The notes: generated by a model from the letters alone, not told the origin. A DNA stretch of 5,153 nucleotides from JAQUBU01 sp036677685 (GCA_036677685.1 JAVBWA010000032.1:1-5153), one strand, 5' to 3'; numbered from the stretch's first letter, positions 1-5,119 are shown. Program-made: numbers and translations.

Positions 1-9
1 CGTCGAGAA

Positions 10-89
10 AAATTTTCGCAGGGGAAGGCGGAGGAATGAGTAATACTGGACGTATTTCGATTGACGACAACGAAGCCCTGTGGAAATTT
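10..89 (+). ncRNA. Candidate structured RNA, family not recognised
   Basis: Bases 10-23 pair with 76-89 in a 14-bp stem containing only two G-U wobbles (16-83 and 18-81). Inside it are two hairpins: 42-46 with 52-56 (AATAC/GTATT, 5-nt loop) and 57-63 with 68-73 (one bulged A at 60, ACGA loop). A purine-rich strand (24-41, including GGCGGAGGAATGAG) stays unpaired, as a conserved functional core might. No open frame across the segment looks like a protein. The element could be part of a longer transcript running towards 140, where TAGGCAT-type repeats occur. The strand is assigned from the better G-U pairing and is not proven. Folding is by eye and there is only one copy here, so covariation cannot be tested. 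It could be a riboswitch, a small RNA, or a palindromic dispersed repeat. Confidence 0.4.
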
Positions 90-291
90 GGCCGGCGGGA
101 ATGAAAGTTTTAGGCATTACAGAGTACTAGGCATACAAAGAATTTTAAACGAATCATAATTTTACTGTGAATTCGAACCGGTACACTCCTCCTCAACCAT
201 GCCAATCCACGACCCGGACCGTGAAAATGGTCTGGTGCCTCTACTTGGTACATTGCTTATTATATATAGCTTATAAGCCGGGTTTATATAA
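90..291. other. Gene-free stretch with short repeats and one hairpin
   Basis: No frame looks coding. Visible items are two close copies of TAGGCATTACA/TAGGCATACA (111-121 and 128-137), recurring at 956-965. There is a 7-bp hairpin with an 8-nt loop (214-220 with 229-235, one G-U pair), and an AT-rich imperfect hairpin (255-260 with 273-278). The hairpins lack a T tract on either strand, so neither is a convincing terminator for the minus-strand transglycosylase that ends at 292. Confidence 0.5.
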
Positions 292-816
292 TCAGGCCAT
301 GTGATCAATGGATTTGTTTATTTTGTCCACATAGGCCATGGTTTCCTTGTACGGAGGAATGCCGCCATATTTGCGGACGGCACCGCTGCCGGCATTGTAA
401 GCAGCCAGAGCCAGGGAAACATTGCCGTGAAATTCATCAATTTTTTGTTTTAGATATCGGGTTCCCGCCATAATATTTTGCTCGGCGTCAAAAGCATCGG
501 TAACTCCAAGGCTTTTGGCCGTAGCTGGCATCAACTGCATAAGCCCCATGGCTCCGCAGGAGGAAACCGCCTTGGAATTATAAGAGGACTCCTGTTTAAT
601 AACTGCGCTGATTACTTTTTCATCTACGCCGTAAGTTTTACTGGCTTCTTTGATAATTTCGCTGAAGGGCCGCGAAGGGGTAGTGGTACCGGTGGCGGCA
701 GGGCTGTCATAAGTATCGGAGGTTTTCTGACCAACTTTTACCAAATGACTCTGAAGTGCGTCGAGCAGTTTAAGCAAATTAAACTGTCGCAAAAAGCCGG
801 AAAATAAGTTGTCCAT
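292..816 (-). CDS. SLT-domain lytic transglycosylase (peptidoglycan lyase)
   Basis: The 174-aa product carries a complete C-terminal SLT (soluble lytic transglycosylase, family 1) domain at about residues 50-165. This family cleaves the MurNAc-GlcNAc glycosidic bond of peptidoglycan and leaves a 1,6-anhydroMurNAc end. The diagnostic motifs are in order: catalytic Glu76 in KQESSYN, the GAMGLMQLMP block at 88-97, and AYNAG at 139-143. Residues 1-25 are amphipathic (MDNLFSGFLRQFNLL) and are not a classical signal peptide; residues 30-50 are a Ser/Thr/Pro linker. Without an obvious export signal, the protein may use a non-classical route, act at sporulation or flagellar assembly, or be released late. 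The ATG at 814-816 is supported by AAGGGAGA (822-829 on the reverse strand), 5 nt upstream. It is divergent from the kinase. Family assignment is firm; biological role is not. Confidence 0.93.
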   Translation of the reverse strand: MDNLFSGFLRQFNLLKLLDALQSHLVKVGQKTSDTYDSPAATGTTTPSRPFSEIIKEASKTYGVDEKVISAVIKQESSYNSKAVSSCGAMGLMQLMPATAKSLGVTDAFDAEQNIMAGTRYLKQKIDEFHGNVSLALAAYNAGSGAVRKYGGIPPYKETMAYVDKINKSIDHMA

Positions 817-1108
817 GCCAATCTCCCTTAATCTTCATATTGCTAAATATATGGTAAATATTATATATAGCTTTTGTCAATCGTTAATATGAGTAAAGAG
901 TGAGGGGGTAGGCGTGAAGGGAAAACTACGGATATCACTTTGGCAAGTCCGACTTTAGGCATACATACTTGTTAACCGGGAGTCGTTGCCCGCAGGCTGT
1001 TTGGGATTGGGTTGGCAGCGCAGCCATAAATATTCACGCGTCGAAAGAACACAGAATTGGCGGAATGCAGTATAATTAGAGCAGAGTTATTTTGGGGAGG
1101 GAGTATTT
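817..1108. other. Divergent intergenic region between transglycosylase and kinase
   Basis: The left side is very AT-rich and should hold the transglycosylase promoter on the minus strand. A TTGACA lies at 875-880 (reverse), but the best TATAAT (860-865, reverse) is only 9 nt away, so these two cannot form one sigma-A promoter; TTACCA at 852-857 has the right 17-nt spacing but is a poor -10. The middle (900-1030) is more GC-rich, has no convincing ORF, and includes TAGGCATACA at 956-965, matching 128-137. The right end holds the kinase -10 candidate and ribosome binding site. Confidence 0.5.
1071..1076 (+). promoter_or_regulatory. Possible -10 box for the nucleoside kinase
   Basis: A perfect TATAAT lies 32 nt before the GTG start, which would give a short leader containing the ribosome binding site. 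No recognisable TTGACA-like -35 occurs 16-19 nt upstream (AACACA at 17), so either an activator, another sigma factor, or chance is involved. Confidence 0.35.
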
Positions 1109-2779
1109 GTGGCTATATCCAAGCTGCTCAACCCGGAGATCGAAGTTAAAATCGAAGGTGTGGGTTCTTTCAATGTTCCTGCCGGGGTCAGGGCCGGGGA
1201 TTTGATCCAAACCGTCAAATTGCCCAACCGGTATCCGGTTATGGGAGTAATTATAAATAACAGCCTGCGTGATTTAAATCAGGTTTTGGACAGTTCCTGC
1301 GAACTGGAACCGGTAGATCTGAGCAGTGAAATCGGAGTGAGGATCAATACCCGCACCCTGGTTTTTATCATGGTCAAAGCCAGCCGGGAACTATTTCCGG
1401 ATAGAAAGCTGATTATCAAGCATTCTCTTTCCAATGGCCTGTATTGCGAATTTCTGGGTGATCCCTGCAGTGAGGAGGATATTCAGGCTATTCAGGCGCG
1501 AATGCGGCAAATTATCAAGACCAACCACAGCATCAAACGGATGATAGTATCGAAGGAAGAAGCCAGAAGCATTTTTAGCCGTCAGGGTCAAATGGACACG
1601 GTAAAGCTTTTGGAATTCAGAGACAAGGATTTTGCGAACATTTCCGAACTGGATGGATTTTATGAGTATTTTTATGGCTATATGCTGCCTGCCACCGGAA
1701 TGGTCAGCGATTTTCGCCTGCTTAATTATAGTCCCGGTCTGGTATTGCAAAGTCCGGAAGCCAAAGCTCCGGGTGAACTGCACCCATATATCGAACAAAG
1801 AAAGCTGGCGGCGGTATTTCAGGAAGCCAAACACTGGGTGGAGATGCTCGATACTCCCCATGTGGCGGCATTGAACGATATAATTGCCGGAGGGGATATC
1901 AGCGACCTTATCAGGGTAAATGAAGCTCTGCATGAAAAAAAGATAGCTTCCATAGCTGATCAAATATGCAACAATCCTAAAATCCGTATAGTATTGATAG
2001 CCGGTCCTTCCTCATCGGGCAAAACCACCTTTGCCCAGCGCCTGATGATTCAGCTGCGGGTAAATGGCCGCAGACCGGTCGCCGTATCTTTGGATAATTA
2101 TTTTATCGACCGCTGCCTGACCCCGCGCGATGAAAACAATGAATATGATTTCGAGGCCTTGGAAGCCCTTAAAGTAGATCTCTTTAACCAGCATTTGCTT
2201 AGTTTGATTAATGGCGAAGAAGTAGAAATACCAAAATACAATTTCCAGAATGGGTGCTGCGAAAAAGAAGGCATTAAAATCAGAGTTCCCATGGGTGAGC
2301 CCATAATCATCGAAGGAATTCATGGCTTGAACGACCGTCTGACCTGGTGTATACCGGCTGAGCAAAAATTTAGGATTTATATCAGCGCCTTAACCCAGCT
2401 TAACATTGATTACAACAACCGGATTCCGACCACGGACAGCCGCTTGATCCGCCGTATCCTGCGCGACAGCCGCACCCGGGGCTACAGCGCTTTGGAAACT
2501 ATAAACAGGTGGCCGTCGGTGCGTCGCGGTGAGGAAAGGAACATTTTTCCTTTCCAGGAGAATGCCGATGTGATGTTCAATTCTTCGCTGGTATATGAAC
2601 TGGGGGTCTTAAAACCCTTTGTAGAACCGCTGGTCAGTAAAATTAGGCCGGAATTCAGGGAACACGTGGAAGCCCGGCGGCTTTTGAAGTTTGCCAGCTA
2701 TTTTCGCCCCATTTCGGCCAACGATGTACCCCAAAATTCGATTTTGCGGGAGTTTATCGGAGGAAGCTGTTTCAAGTAA
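1109..2779 (+). CDS. Nucleoside kinase with TGS/ThrRS-like N-terminus and uridine-kinase-like P-loop domain
   Basis: The 556-aa product has the architecture of clostridial 'nucleoside kinase' proteins of about 550 aa. Residues 1-60 are a TGS-like ubiquitin fold, and about 65-210 resemble the second N-terminal domain of threonyl-tRNA synthetase. The first zinc-type His is visible in KHSLSNG (His105), but the second His of HxxxH is missing. The C-terminal half is a phosphoribulokinase/uridine-kinase-type P-loop domain: Walker A GPSSSGKT at 299-306, LDNYF at 328-332 (substrate/Mg region), and EGIHGLND at 402-409. The segment RDSRTRGYSALETINRWPSVRRGEERN is characteristic of the family. The expected reaction is ATP-dependent phosphorylation of a nucleoside-like substrate in the cytoplasm, but the true substrate of these fusion proteins is not shown by the sequence. 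The GTG start at 1109 follows GGGGAGGGAG (1094-1103) by 5 nt. It is apparently monocistronic, with a probable terminator region after it. Confidence 0.9.
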   Translation: MAISKLLNPEIEVKIEGVGSFNVPAGVRAGDLIQTVKLPNRYPVMGVIINNSLRDLNQVLDSSCELEPVDLSSEIGVRINTRTLVFIMVKASRELFPDRKLIIKHSLSNGLYCEFLGDPCSEEDIQAIQARMRQIIKTNHSIKRMIVSKEEARSIFSRQGQMDTVKLLEFRDKDFANISELDGFYEYFYGYMLPATGMVSDFRLLNYSPGLVLQSPEAKAPGELHPYIEQRKLAAVFQEAKHWVEMLDTPHVAALNDIIAGGDISDLIRVNEALHEKKIASIADQICNNPKIRIVLIAGPSSSGKTTFAQRLMIQLRVNGRRPVAVSLDNYFIDRCLTPRDENNEYDFEALEALKVDLFNQHLLSLINGEEVEIPKYNFQNGCCEKEGIKIRVPMGEPIIIEGIHGLNDRLTWCIPAEQKFRIYISALTQLNIDYNNRIPTTDSRLIRRILRDSRTRGYSALETINRWPSVRRGEERNIFPFQENADVMFNSSLVYELGVLKPFVEPLVSKIRPEFREHVEARRLLKFASYFRPISANDVPQNSILREFIGGSCFK

Positions 2780-2814
2780 TAGGCGACAAGTATGATAAGG
2801 GTGCGAGGTTGTCG

Positions 2815-2859
2815 AAAAACCCGTACCATTGTCAACCTTTTAAATCAAACGGTTTTTTT
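2815..2859 (+). terminator. Possible weak terminator after the nucleoside kinase
   Basis: AAAAACC (2815-2821) can pair with GGTTTTT (2851-2857) and runs into a seven-T tract (2853-2859). The stem is AT-rich and the 29-nt loop is long, so it is weak. A nearby CGACAA/TTGTCG pair (2784-2789 with 2809-2814) gives an alternative hairpin without a T tract. The position, 36 nt after the stop codon, is right for termination. Confidence 0.35.
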
Positions 2860-2890
2860 GGCTTGGACTTGGCAGGAAAATTGAAAAGTA

Positions 2891-2919
2891 TTGCATTTTC
2901 ACATCAAATAGTCTATGAT
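2891..2919 (+). promoter_or_regulatory. Sigma-A-type promoter for the element A/B leader and mpsC-like gene
   Basis: TTGCAT (2891-2896) and TATGAT (2914-2919) are separated by exactly 17 nt. The predicted start is near 2926, about 7 nt before the first base of element copy A. The transcript would therefore begin almost directly with the structured element, as is typical of attenuation leaders. The resulting 5' leader is about 275 nt long. Confidence 0.6.
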
Positions 2920-2932
2920 AAATTGATAATAG

Positions 2933-2982
2933 TATTGGTTGATTACAGGGAAACCGGTAAGGTGGCTCTACAGAAACCAATA
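2933..2982 (+). promoter_or_regulatory. Structured leader element, copy A (candidate riboswitch or antiterminator)
   Basis: P1 is a perfect 8-bp stem, TATTGGTT (2933-2940) with AACCAATA (2975-2982). P2 is AGGG (2947-2950) with CTCT (2966-2969), including one G-U. An AA (2951-2952) opposite GG (2964-2965) internal loop follows, then P3 ACC/GGT (2953-2955 with 2961-2963) capped by GGTAA. Strands between P1 and P2 (GATTAC; ACAGA) are nearly the same in the other copies. No clear terminator follows copy A itself; the only good partner for its P1 3' arm is the downstream 3151-3160, also used by copy B. It may thus work together with copy B, like tandem aptamers. The family is not recognised. Confidence 0.65.
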
Positions 2983-3042
2983 TATAATATGTTTGCTGTC
3001 GATTTATATGATTTAAAATTGGCTAAGCTTTATTAAAAAATT

Positions 3043-3097
3043 AATAATGGTAGGTTACAGAGAAACCGGTAAGGTGGCTCTGCAGAAAACCAATATT
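3043..3097 (+). promoter_or_regulatory. Structured leader element, copy B, overlapping the terminator
   Basis: It repeats copy A 112 nt downstream, with about 40 aligned bases almost identical. P1 pairs 3043-3051 with 3089-3097 and has one A-A mismatch. P2 is a full 5-bp CAGAG/CTCTG (3058-3062 with 3078-3082). Compared with copy A, G becomes A at 3061 and A becomes G at 3082; these turn a G-U into A-U and a C-A mismatch into C-G, so the changes preserve or improve pairing. P3 and its GGTAA loop are identical to copy A. The 3' arm of P1 (ACCAATATT, 3089-3097) is also the 5' arm of the following terminator, so P1 and the terminator cannot form together. A stabilised P1 would permit read-through into the mpsC-like gene. 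Confidence 0.7.
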
Positions 3098-3166
3098 TTG
3101 ACGATAGGGTTTAAAATGACCAGGGTTATTTTAAACTTGGAAATTGTCAGAATATTGGTTTTTTTT
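3086..3166 (+). terminator. Long attenuator-type terminator before the mpsC-like gene
   Basis: Bases 3086-3102 pair with 3146-3162 over 17 bp with a single T-G wobble, and the 3' arm runs into eight Ts (3159-3166). A second nested perfect 9-bp hairpin (3109-3117 with 3128-3136, GTTTAAAAT/ATTTTAAAC) sits in the loop. It lies 34 nt before the mpsC-like start, inside that gene's leader, so it is an attenuator, not the terminator of an upstream gene. It shares 3089-3097 with P1 of copy B. Confidence 0.8.
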
Positions 3167-3200
3167 CTTTGTTAAAACCTTTATATGGGGAGTGAATGCC

Positions 3201-3626
3201 ATGTCATTTGTAAGGAATGGGGAGGAGCAGGAAAAAAACATTGTCTGCATTGATACCCGCAAAAAAATGGATGATCGCCAGCGCAGACATATGCAGCACG
3301 AACTGAAGGTTTACATGGAGCAATATTTTAAAAAGAAATTGGGCAAGGGAGTTGATTACACCAAGGTTGTGATCTGGGAAGACATGCTCATTATCCGTGG
3401 GGAGAGATTTCTTACCGATCCAGAGATATATATTGTGGAAACCTCAGCGGGAAAAGATGTGGTCAGGGCAGCCCGTATGCAGGTGGCCCGGCAGCATGCA
3501 ATCGACAATGTTCCTTATTTTGAAAAAAAACTGCAAGCCAGATCTGTTCACCAGACTTATGATGTTGAACCGGAAAAGGATTTTTGGATGCATGTCGTCG
3601 TGTTTGACCGGGTTTTGACTGAATAG
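3201..3626 (+). CDS. MpsC/DUF2294-family protein
   Basis: The 141-aa product matches what I know of the DUF2294 family, now called MpsC after the Staphylococcus aureus MpsABC membrane-potential-generating system. Evidence is the general pattern: a helical segment (HMQHELKVYMEQYFKKKLGKG) followed by a beta-rich VVIWEDMLIIRG region, then a long helix (DVVRAARMQVARQHA) and a C-terminal MHVVVFDRVL strand. There is no signal peptide or membrane segment, so it is probably cytoplasmic; no mpsA or mpsB is visible here. Its biochemical role is unsettled. The ATG at 3201 is preceded by GGGGAG (3187-3192), 8 nt away. A longer in-frame start at 3144 would fall inside the terminator hairpin and is rejected. 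It is controlled by the tandem elements A and B and the attenuator just upstream. Confidence 0.8.
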   Translation: MSFVRNGEEQEKNIVCIDTRKKMDDRQRRHMQHELKVYMEQYFKKKLGKGVDYTKVVIWEDMLIIRGERFLTDPEIYIVETSAGKDVVRAARMQVARQHAIDNVPYFEKKLQARSVHQTYDVEPEKDFWMHVVVFDRVLTE

Positions 3627-3650
3627 ACGGATAGCCATAAATAAAATTGC

Positions 3651-3705
3651 ATATCCTGGTGGATTACGAAGAAACCGTCAGGTGGCTTCAAGACAGACCA
3701 GTATT
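3651..3705 (+). promoter_or_regulatory. Structured leader element, copy C, overlapping a second terminator
   Basis: This third, diverged copy keeps the architecture. P1 is CTGGT (3656-3660) with ACCAG (3697-3701) plus two outer A-T pairs, P2 is GAAG/CTTC (3668-3671 with 3686-3689), AA opposes GG, and P3 ACC/GGT is capped by GTCA. P2 differs from A and B on both strands in a compensatory way (AG to CT versus AA to TT), and P1 has swapped a T-A for a C-G. The conserved single strands are GGATTAC and CAGACC. Possible promoter boxes for its transcript are TTGACT (3615-3620, inside the end of the mpsC-like gene) with CATAAA (3636-3641), a short 15-nt spacing; otherwise it is read from the mpsC transcript. 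Confidence 0.65.
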
Positions 3706-3749
3706 CTTATTGAAAAGTCTTAAATGGCAATGAGGATATTGGCCTTTTT
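3696..3749 (+). terminator. Attenuator-type terminator following element copy C
   Basis: Bases 3696-3712 pair with 3728-3744 (17 positions, one A-C mismatch and three G-U wobbles), then five Ts (3745-3749). The 5' arm reuses the P1 3' arm of copy C (ACCAGTATT), repeating the exclusive pairing seen at copy B. The two terminator stems differ in sequence, yet each stays complementary to its own copy. It may also end the mpsC-like transcript. Confidence 0.75.
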
Positions 3750-3782
3750 GTTCTCGAGCATAAACGAAAAGAAAGAGGTGAT

Positions 3783-3830
3783 GTGCAAACTAAAATTGTT
3801 AAAATATCCCAGCACCCGTCAATTTTCTAA
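3783..3830 (+). pseudogene. Short ORF or gene relic between copy C and the adh fragment
   Basis: A GTG with a nearby AAGAGGTG (3773-3780) opens a 15-codon frame, MQTKIVKISQHPSIF, that stops at 3828-3830. Removing one T just before a run of seven As (3829-3835) would continue it as KKIARA before another stop. The sequence faintly resembles the N-terminus of Sua5/YrdC threonylcarbamoyl-adenylate synthases, but it is too short to be sure. Alternatives are a small leader peptide for the downstream gene or chance. Spacing between the ribosome binding site and the start is tight (2 nt). Confidence 0.2.
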
Positions 3831-3863
3831 AAAAATTGCAAGAGCTTAGGGCGGTAACAAAAA

Positions 3864-4004
3864 ATGGCAGATACCATGAAAGCATTAGTATACCGCGGAC
3901 CGGAGAAAATTGGTCTCGAGGATGTTCCCGTACCCCAAATTTTTGAGCCCGATGACGCGATCATACGGGGAACCACTTCCACCATCTGTGGAACCGATTA
4001 TTAG
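3864..4004 (+). pseudogene. Truncated zinc-dependent alcohol dehydrogenase (N-terminal fragment)
   Basis: The 46-codon frame begins MADTMKALVYRGPEKIGLED and contains TTSTICGTDY, the classic N-terminus of medium-chain, zinc-dependent alcohol dehydrogenases, in which the Cys of CGTD is a catalytic zinc ligand. A full enzyme is about 350 aa. Here a TAG follows Tyr46, where the family usually continues with a CGTDLH-type sequence. Beyond the stop, another frame around 4050-4080 gives WGHRIIGII, faintly like the GHE zinc-ligand region, suggesting further erosion or rearrangement before the SDR gene. A possible ribosome binding site (AGGGCGG, 3848-3854) lies 9 nt upstream. It lies downstream of element copy C and its terminator, so it was probably the gene once controlled by that copy. 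Enzyme activity is not expected. Confidence 0.75.
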
Positions 4005-4156
4005 AATAGCAGGCAGAGCCGAGAGGACAATCGCATTTGTCCATGACGTGGGGACATCGGATAATCGGGATAATTAGCCGGTGTTACTTTAATTGCTATG
4101 GGAAGTTCGTAAGTAAAAATACCCGAAAGAAGAAATTTAGAAAGGTGGAATCTATA
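4005..4156. other. Rearranged stretch between adh relic and SDR gene
   Basis: It contains no complete gene. The first half may be eroded alcohol dehydrogenase sequence in shifting frames. The second half becomes AT-rich like the SDR gene and carries its ribosome binding site. The composition change somewhere near 4080-4130 may mark a junction. A weak promoter pair (TTGCTA at 4093-4098, TAAAAA near 4114) is possible but not convincing. Confidence 0.35.
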
Positions 4157-5086
4157 ATGGGTAAATTAGATGGCAAAGTAGTAGTAGTGACAGGTTCAGT
4201 TTCAGCAATTCCTGGTTTTGACTCCATCGGGTCAGCAACAGTTCGTGAAGCATTGGCTGAAGGAGCAAGAGGGGTAGTTGTATCTGACATTAATGACAAA
4301 TTAGGCGAGGCTTTTGTTAAGGAATTAAATGATAAATATGGTGCCGGACACGCAACTTATGTTCACACTAACGTATCTGACCCTAAAGATGTTGAAAAAC
4401 TATTTGAAATCACAGAAAAGACTTATGGTACTGTAGATGCAATAATGGCTAATGCTGGGGTTGTGACTGCAGAAGATGTCGATAAAGACCCGGAAGAAGT
4501 TTTAAAATCCCGTAAATTTATTCAAAGCATCAATGAAGACGGAGTATTCTATACAGCTTTATACGGTTCTCGTTTAATGATCAAACATAAGACACAAGGT
4601 TCAATCGTGATGGTTTCCAGTATTCATGGTGTTGCCGGCCGTCCTAAAATTGTAAATTGTGAAACAGGCGAAGTTTTTATTGAACGCTTCAATTTACTTC
4701 AATATACAATGGGTAAACATGGTGTAGTCGGTTTATCAAAAGCATTAGCGCTGCAATTGGCGGAATATGGGATACGTGTAAATACTGTAAATCCAGGTTA
4801 TATTATGACCCCATTATTCCAGGCGGCTGTAGCTGCCGATAAAAATGATCTGGCAGCCCAAGATTCATTGACCACAGAAGCATTTGACTTTGCTCAATTA
4901 GCAGCATTACATCCATTATGTAATGACCCTGCAAAAGGTAAAGAAATTGTTCCCCGCGGTAAATTTGGTGGCCGCATGGGAGTTCCTGTTGAAATTGCCC
5001 AGCCGGCAGTATTCTTAATGTCAGATGAAGCATCCTTTATAACCGGTCAAAAATTAGTAATTGATGGGGGTTATACTGCAAGCTAA
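4157..5086 (+). CDS. Short-chain dehydrogenase/reductase with atypical loops
   Basis: The 309-aa product is a complete classical-type SDR, an NAD(P)-dependent oxidoreductase. Visible landmarks are the beta1 cofactor loop beginning T12-G13, Asp44 at the end of beta2 (usually NAD-preferring), NAG at 99-101, active-site Asn126, catalytic Ser155 (VSSIHG), Tyr183 and Lys187 (YTMGK), PGYIMTP after beta6, and the C-terminal FITGQKLVIDGGY. Two features are unusual: the TGxxxGxG loop is expanded (TGSVSAIPGFDSIG, about six extra residues), and Ser-to-Tyr spacing is 28 instead of about 13. Length exceeds the usual 250 aa. The ATG at 4157 has AGGTGG (4143-4148) 8 nt upstream; an upstream in-frame ATG at 4037 lacks a site and would add non-family sequence. 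GC is lower than in the kinase (about 38% versus 52% in one 60-base line of each), suggesting transfer. Substrate unknown. Confidence 0.9.
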   Translation: MGKLDGKVVVVTGSVSAIPGFDSIGSATVREALAEGARGVVVSDINDKLGEAFVKELNDKYGAGHATYVHTNVSDPKDVEKLFEITEKTYGTVDAIMANAGVVTAEDVDKDPEEVLKSRKFIQSINEDGVFYTALYGSRLMIKHKTQGSIVMVSSIHGVAGRPKIVNCETGEVFIERFNLLQYTMGKHGVVGLSKALALQLAEYGIRVNTVNPGYIMTPLFQAAVAADKNDLAAQDSLTTEAFDFAQLAALHPLCNDPAKGKEIVPRGKFGGRMGVPVEIAQPAVFLMSDEASFITGQKLVIDGGYTAS

Positions 5087-5119
5087 AAATAAACTAACAT
5101 AGGTTGACAAGGGGACGGG

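Noticed and set aside
36..104. 22-codon frame starting in the GGAGGAATG of the left-edge RNA
   Set aside because: Spacing between the GGAGG and the ATG is only about one base, the frame is very short, and the bases are better explained by the paired RNA structure.
478..807. 109-codon plus-strand frame opposite the transglycosylase
   Set aside because: It is the antisense shadow of a gene with clear catalytic motifs and resembles no family. The antisense frames over the kinase are rejected for the same reason.
860..880. TTGACA plus TATAAT promoter for the transglycosylase (minus strand)
   Set aside because: The boxes are only 9 nt apart, too close for one sigma-A promoter. A promoter probably lies here, but I cannot place it.
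2961..2980. Sigma-54 promoter in GGTGGCTCTACAG
   Set aside because: The -12 GC element is not at the required spacing, and the segment is explained by the conserved core of the RNA element in all three copies.
2809..3036. 75-codon reading frame over the leader region
   Set aside because: It overlaps the promoter and element copy A, has no ribosome binding site and no family likeness. Stretches resembling VDYRETGKVAL come from the RNA element itself.
3144..3200. Longer N-terminus for the mpsC-like protein from a TTG at 3144
   Set aside because: It would start within the terminator hairpin and read through its T tract as a run of Phe. The ATG at 3201 has a proper ribosome binding site and fits the family.
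2933..3705. CRISPR-like array from the three repeats
   Set aside because: Only three copies, irregular spacing (one gap contains a gene), divergent sequence with compensatory changes, and no cas genes.
4037..4156. Upstream start for the SDR at 4037
   Set aside because: It adds 40 residues with no SDR likeness ahead of the conserved MGKLDGKVVVVTG start, and lacks a ribosome binding site, whereas 4157 has one.
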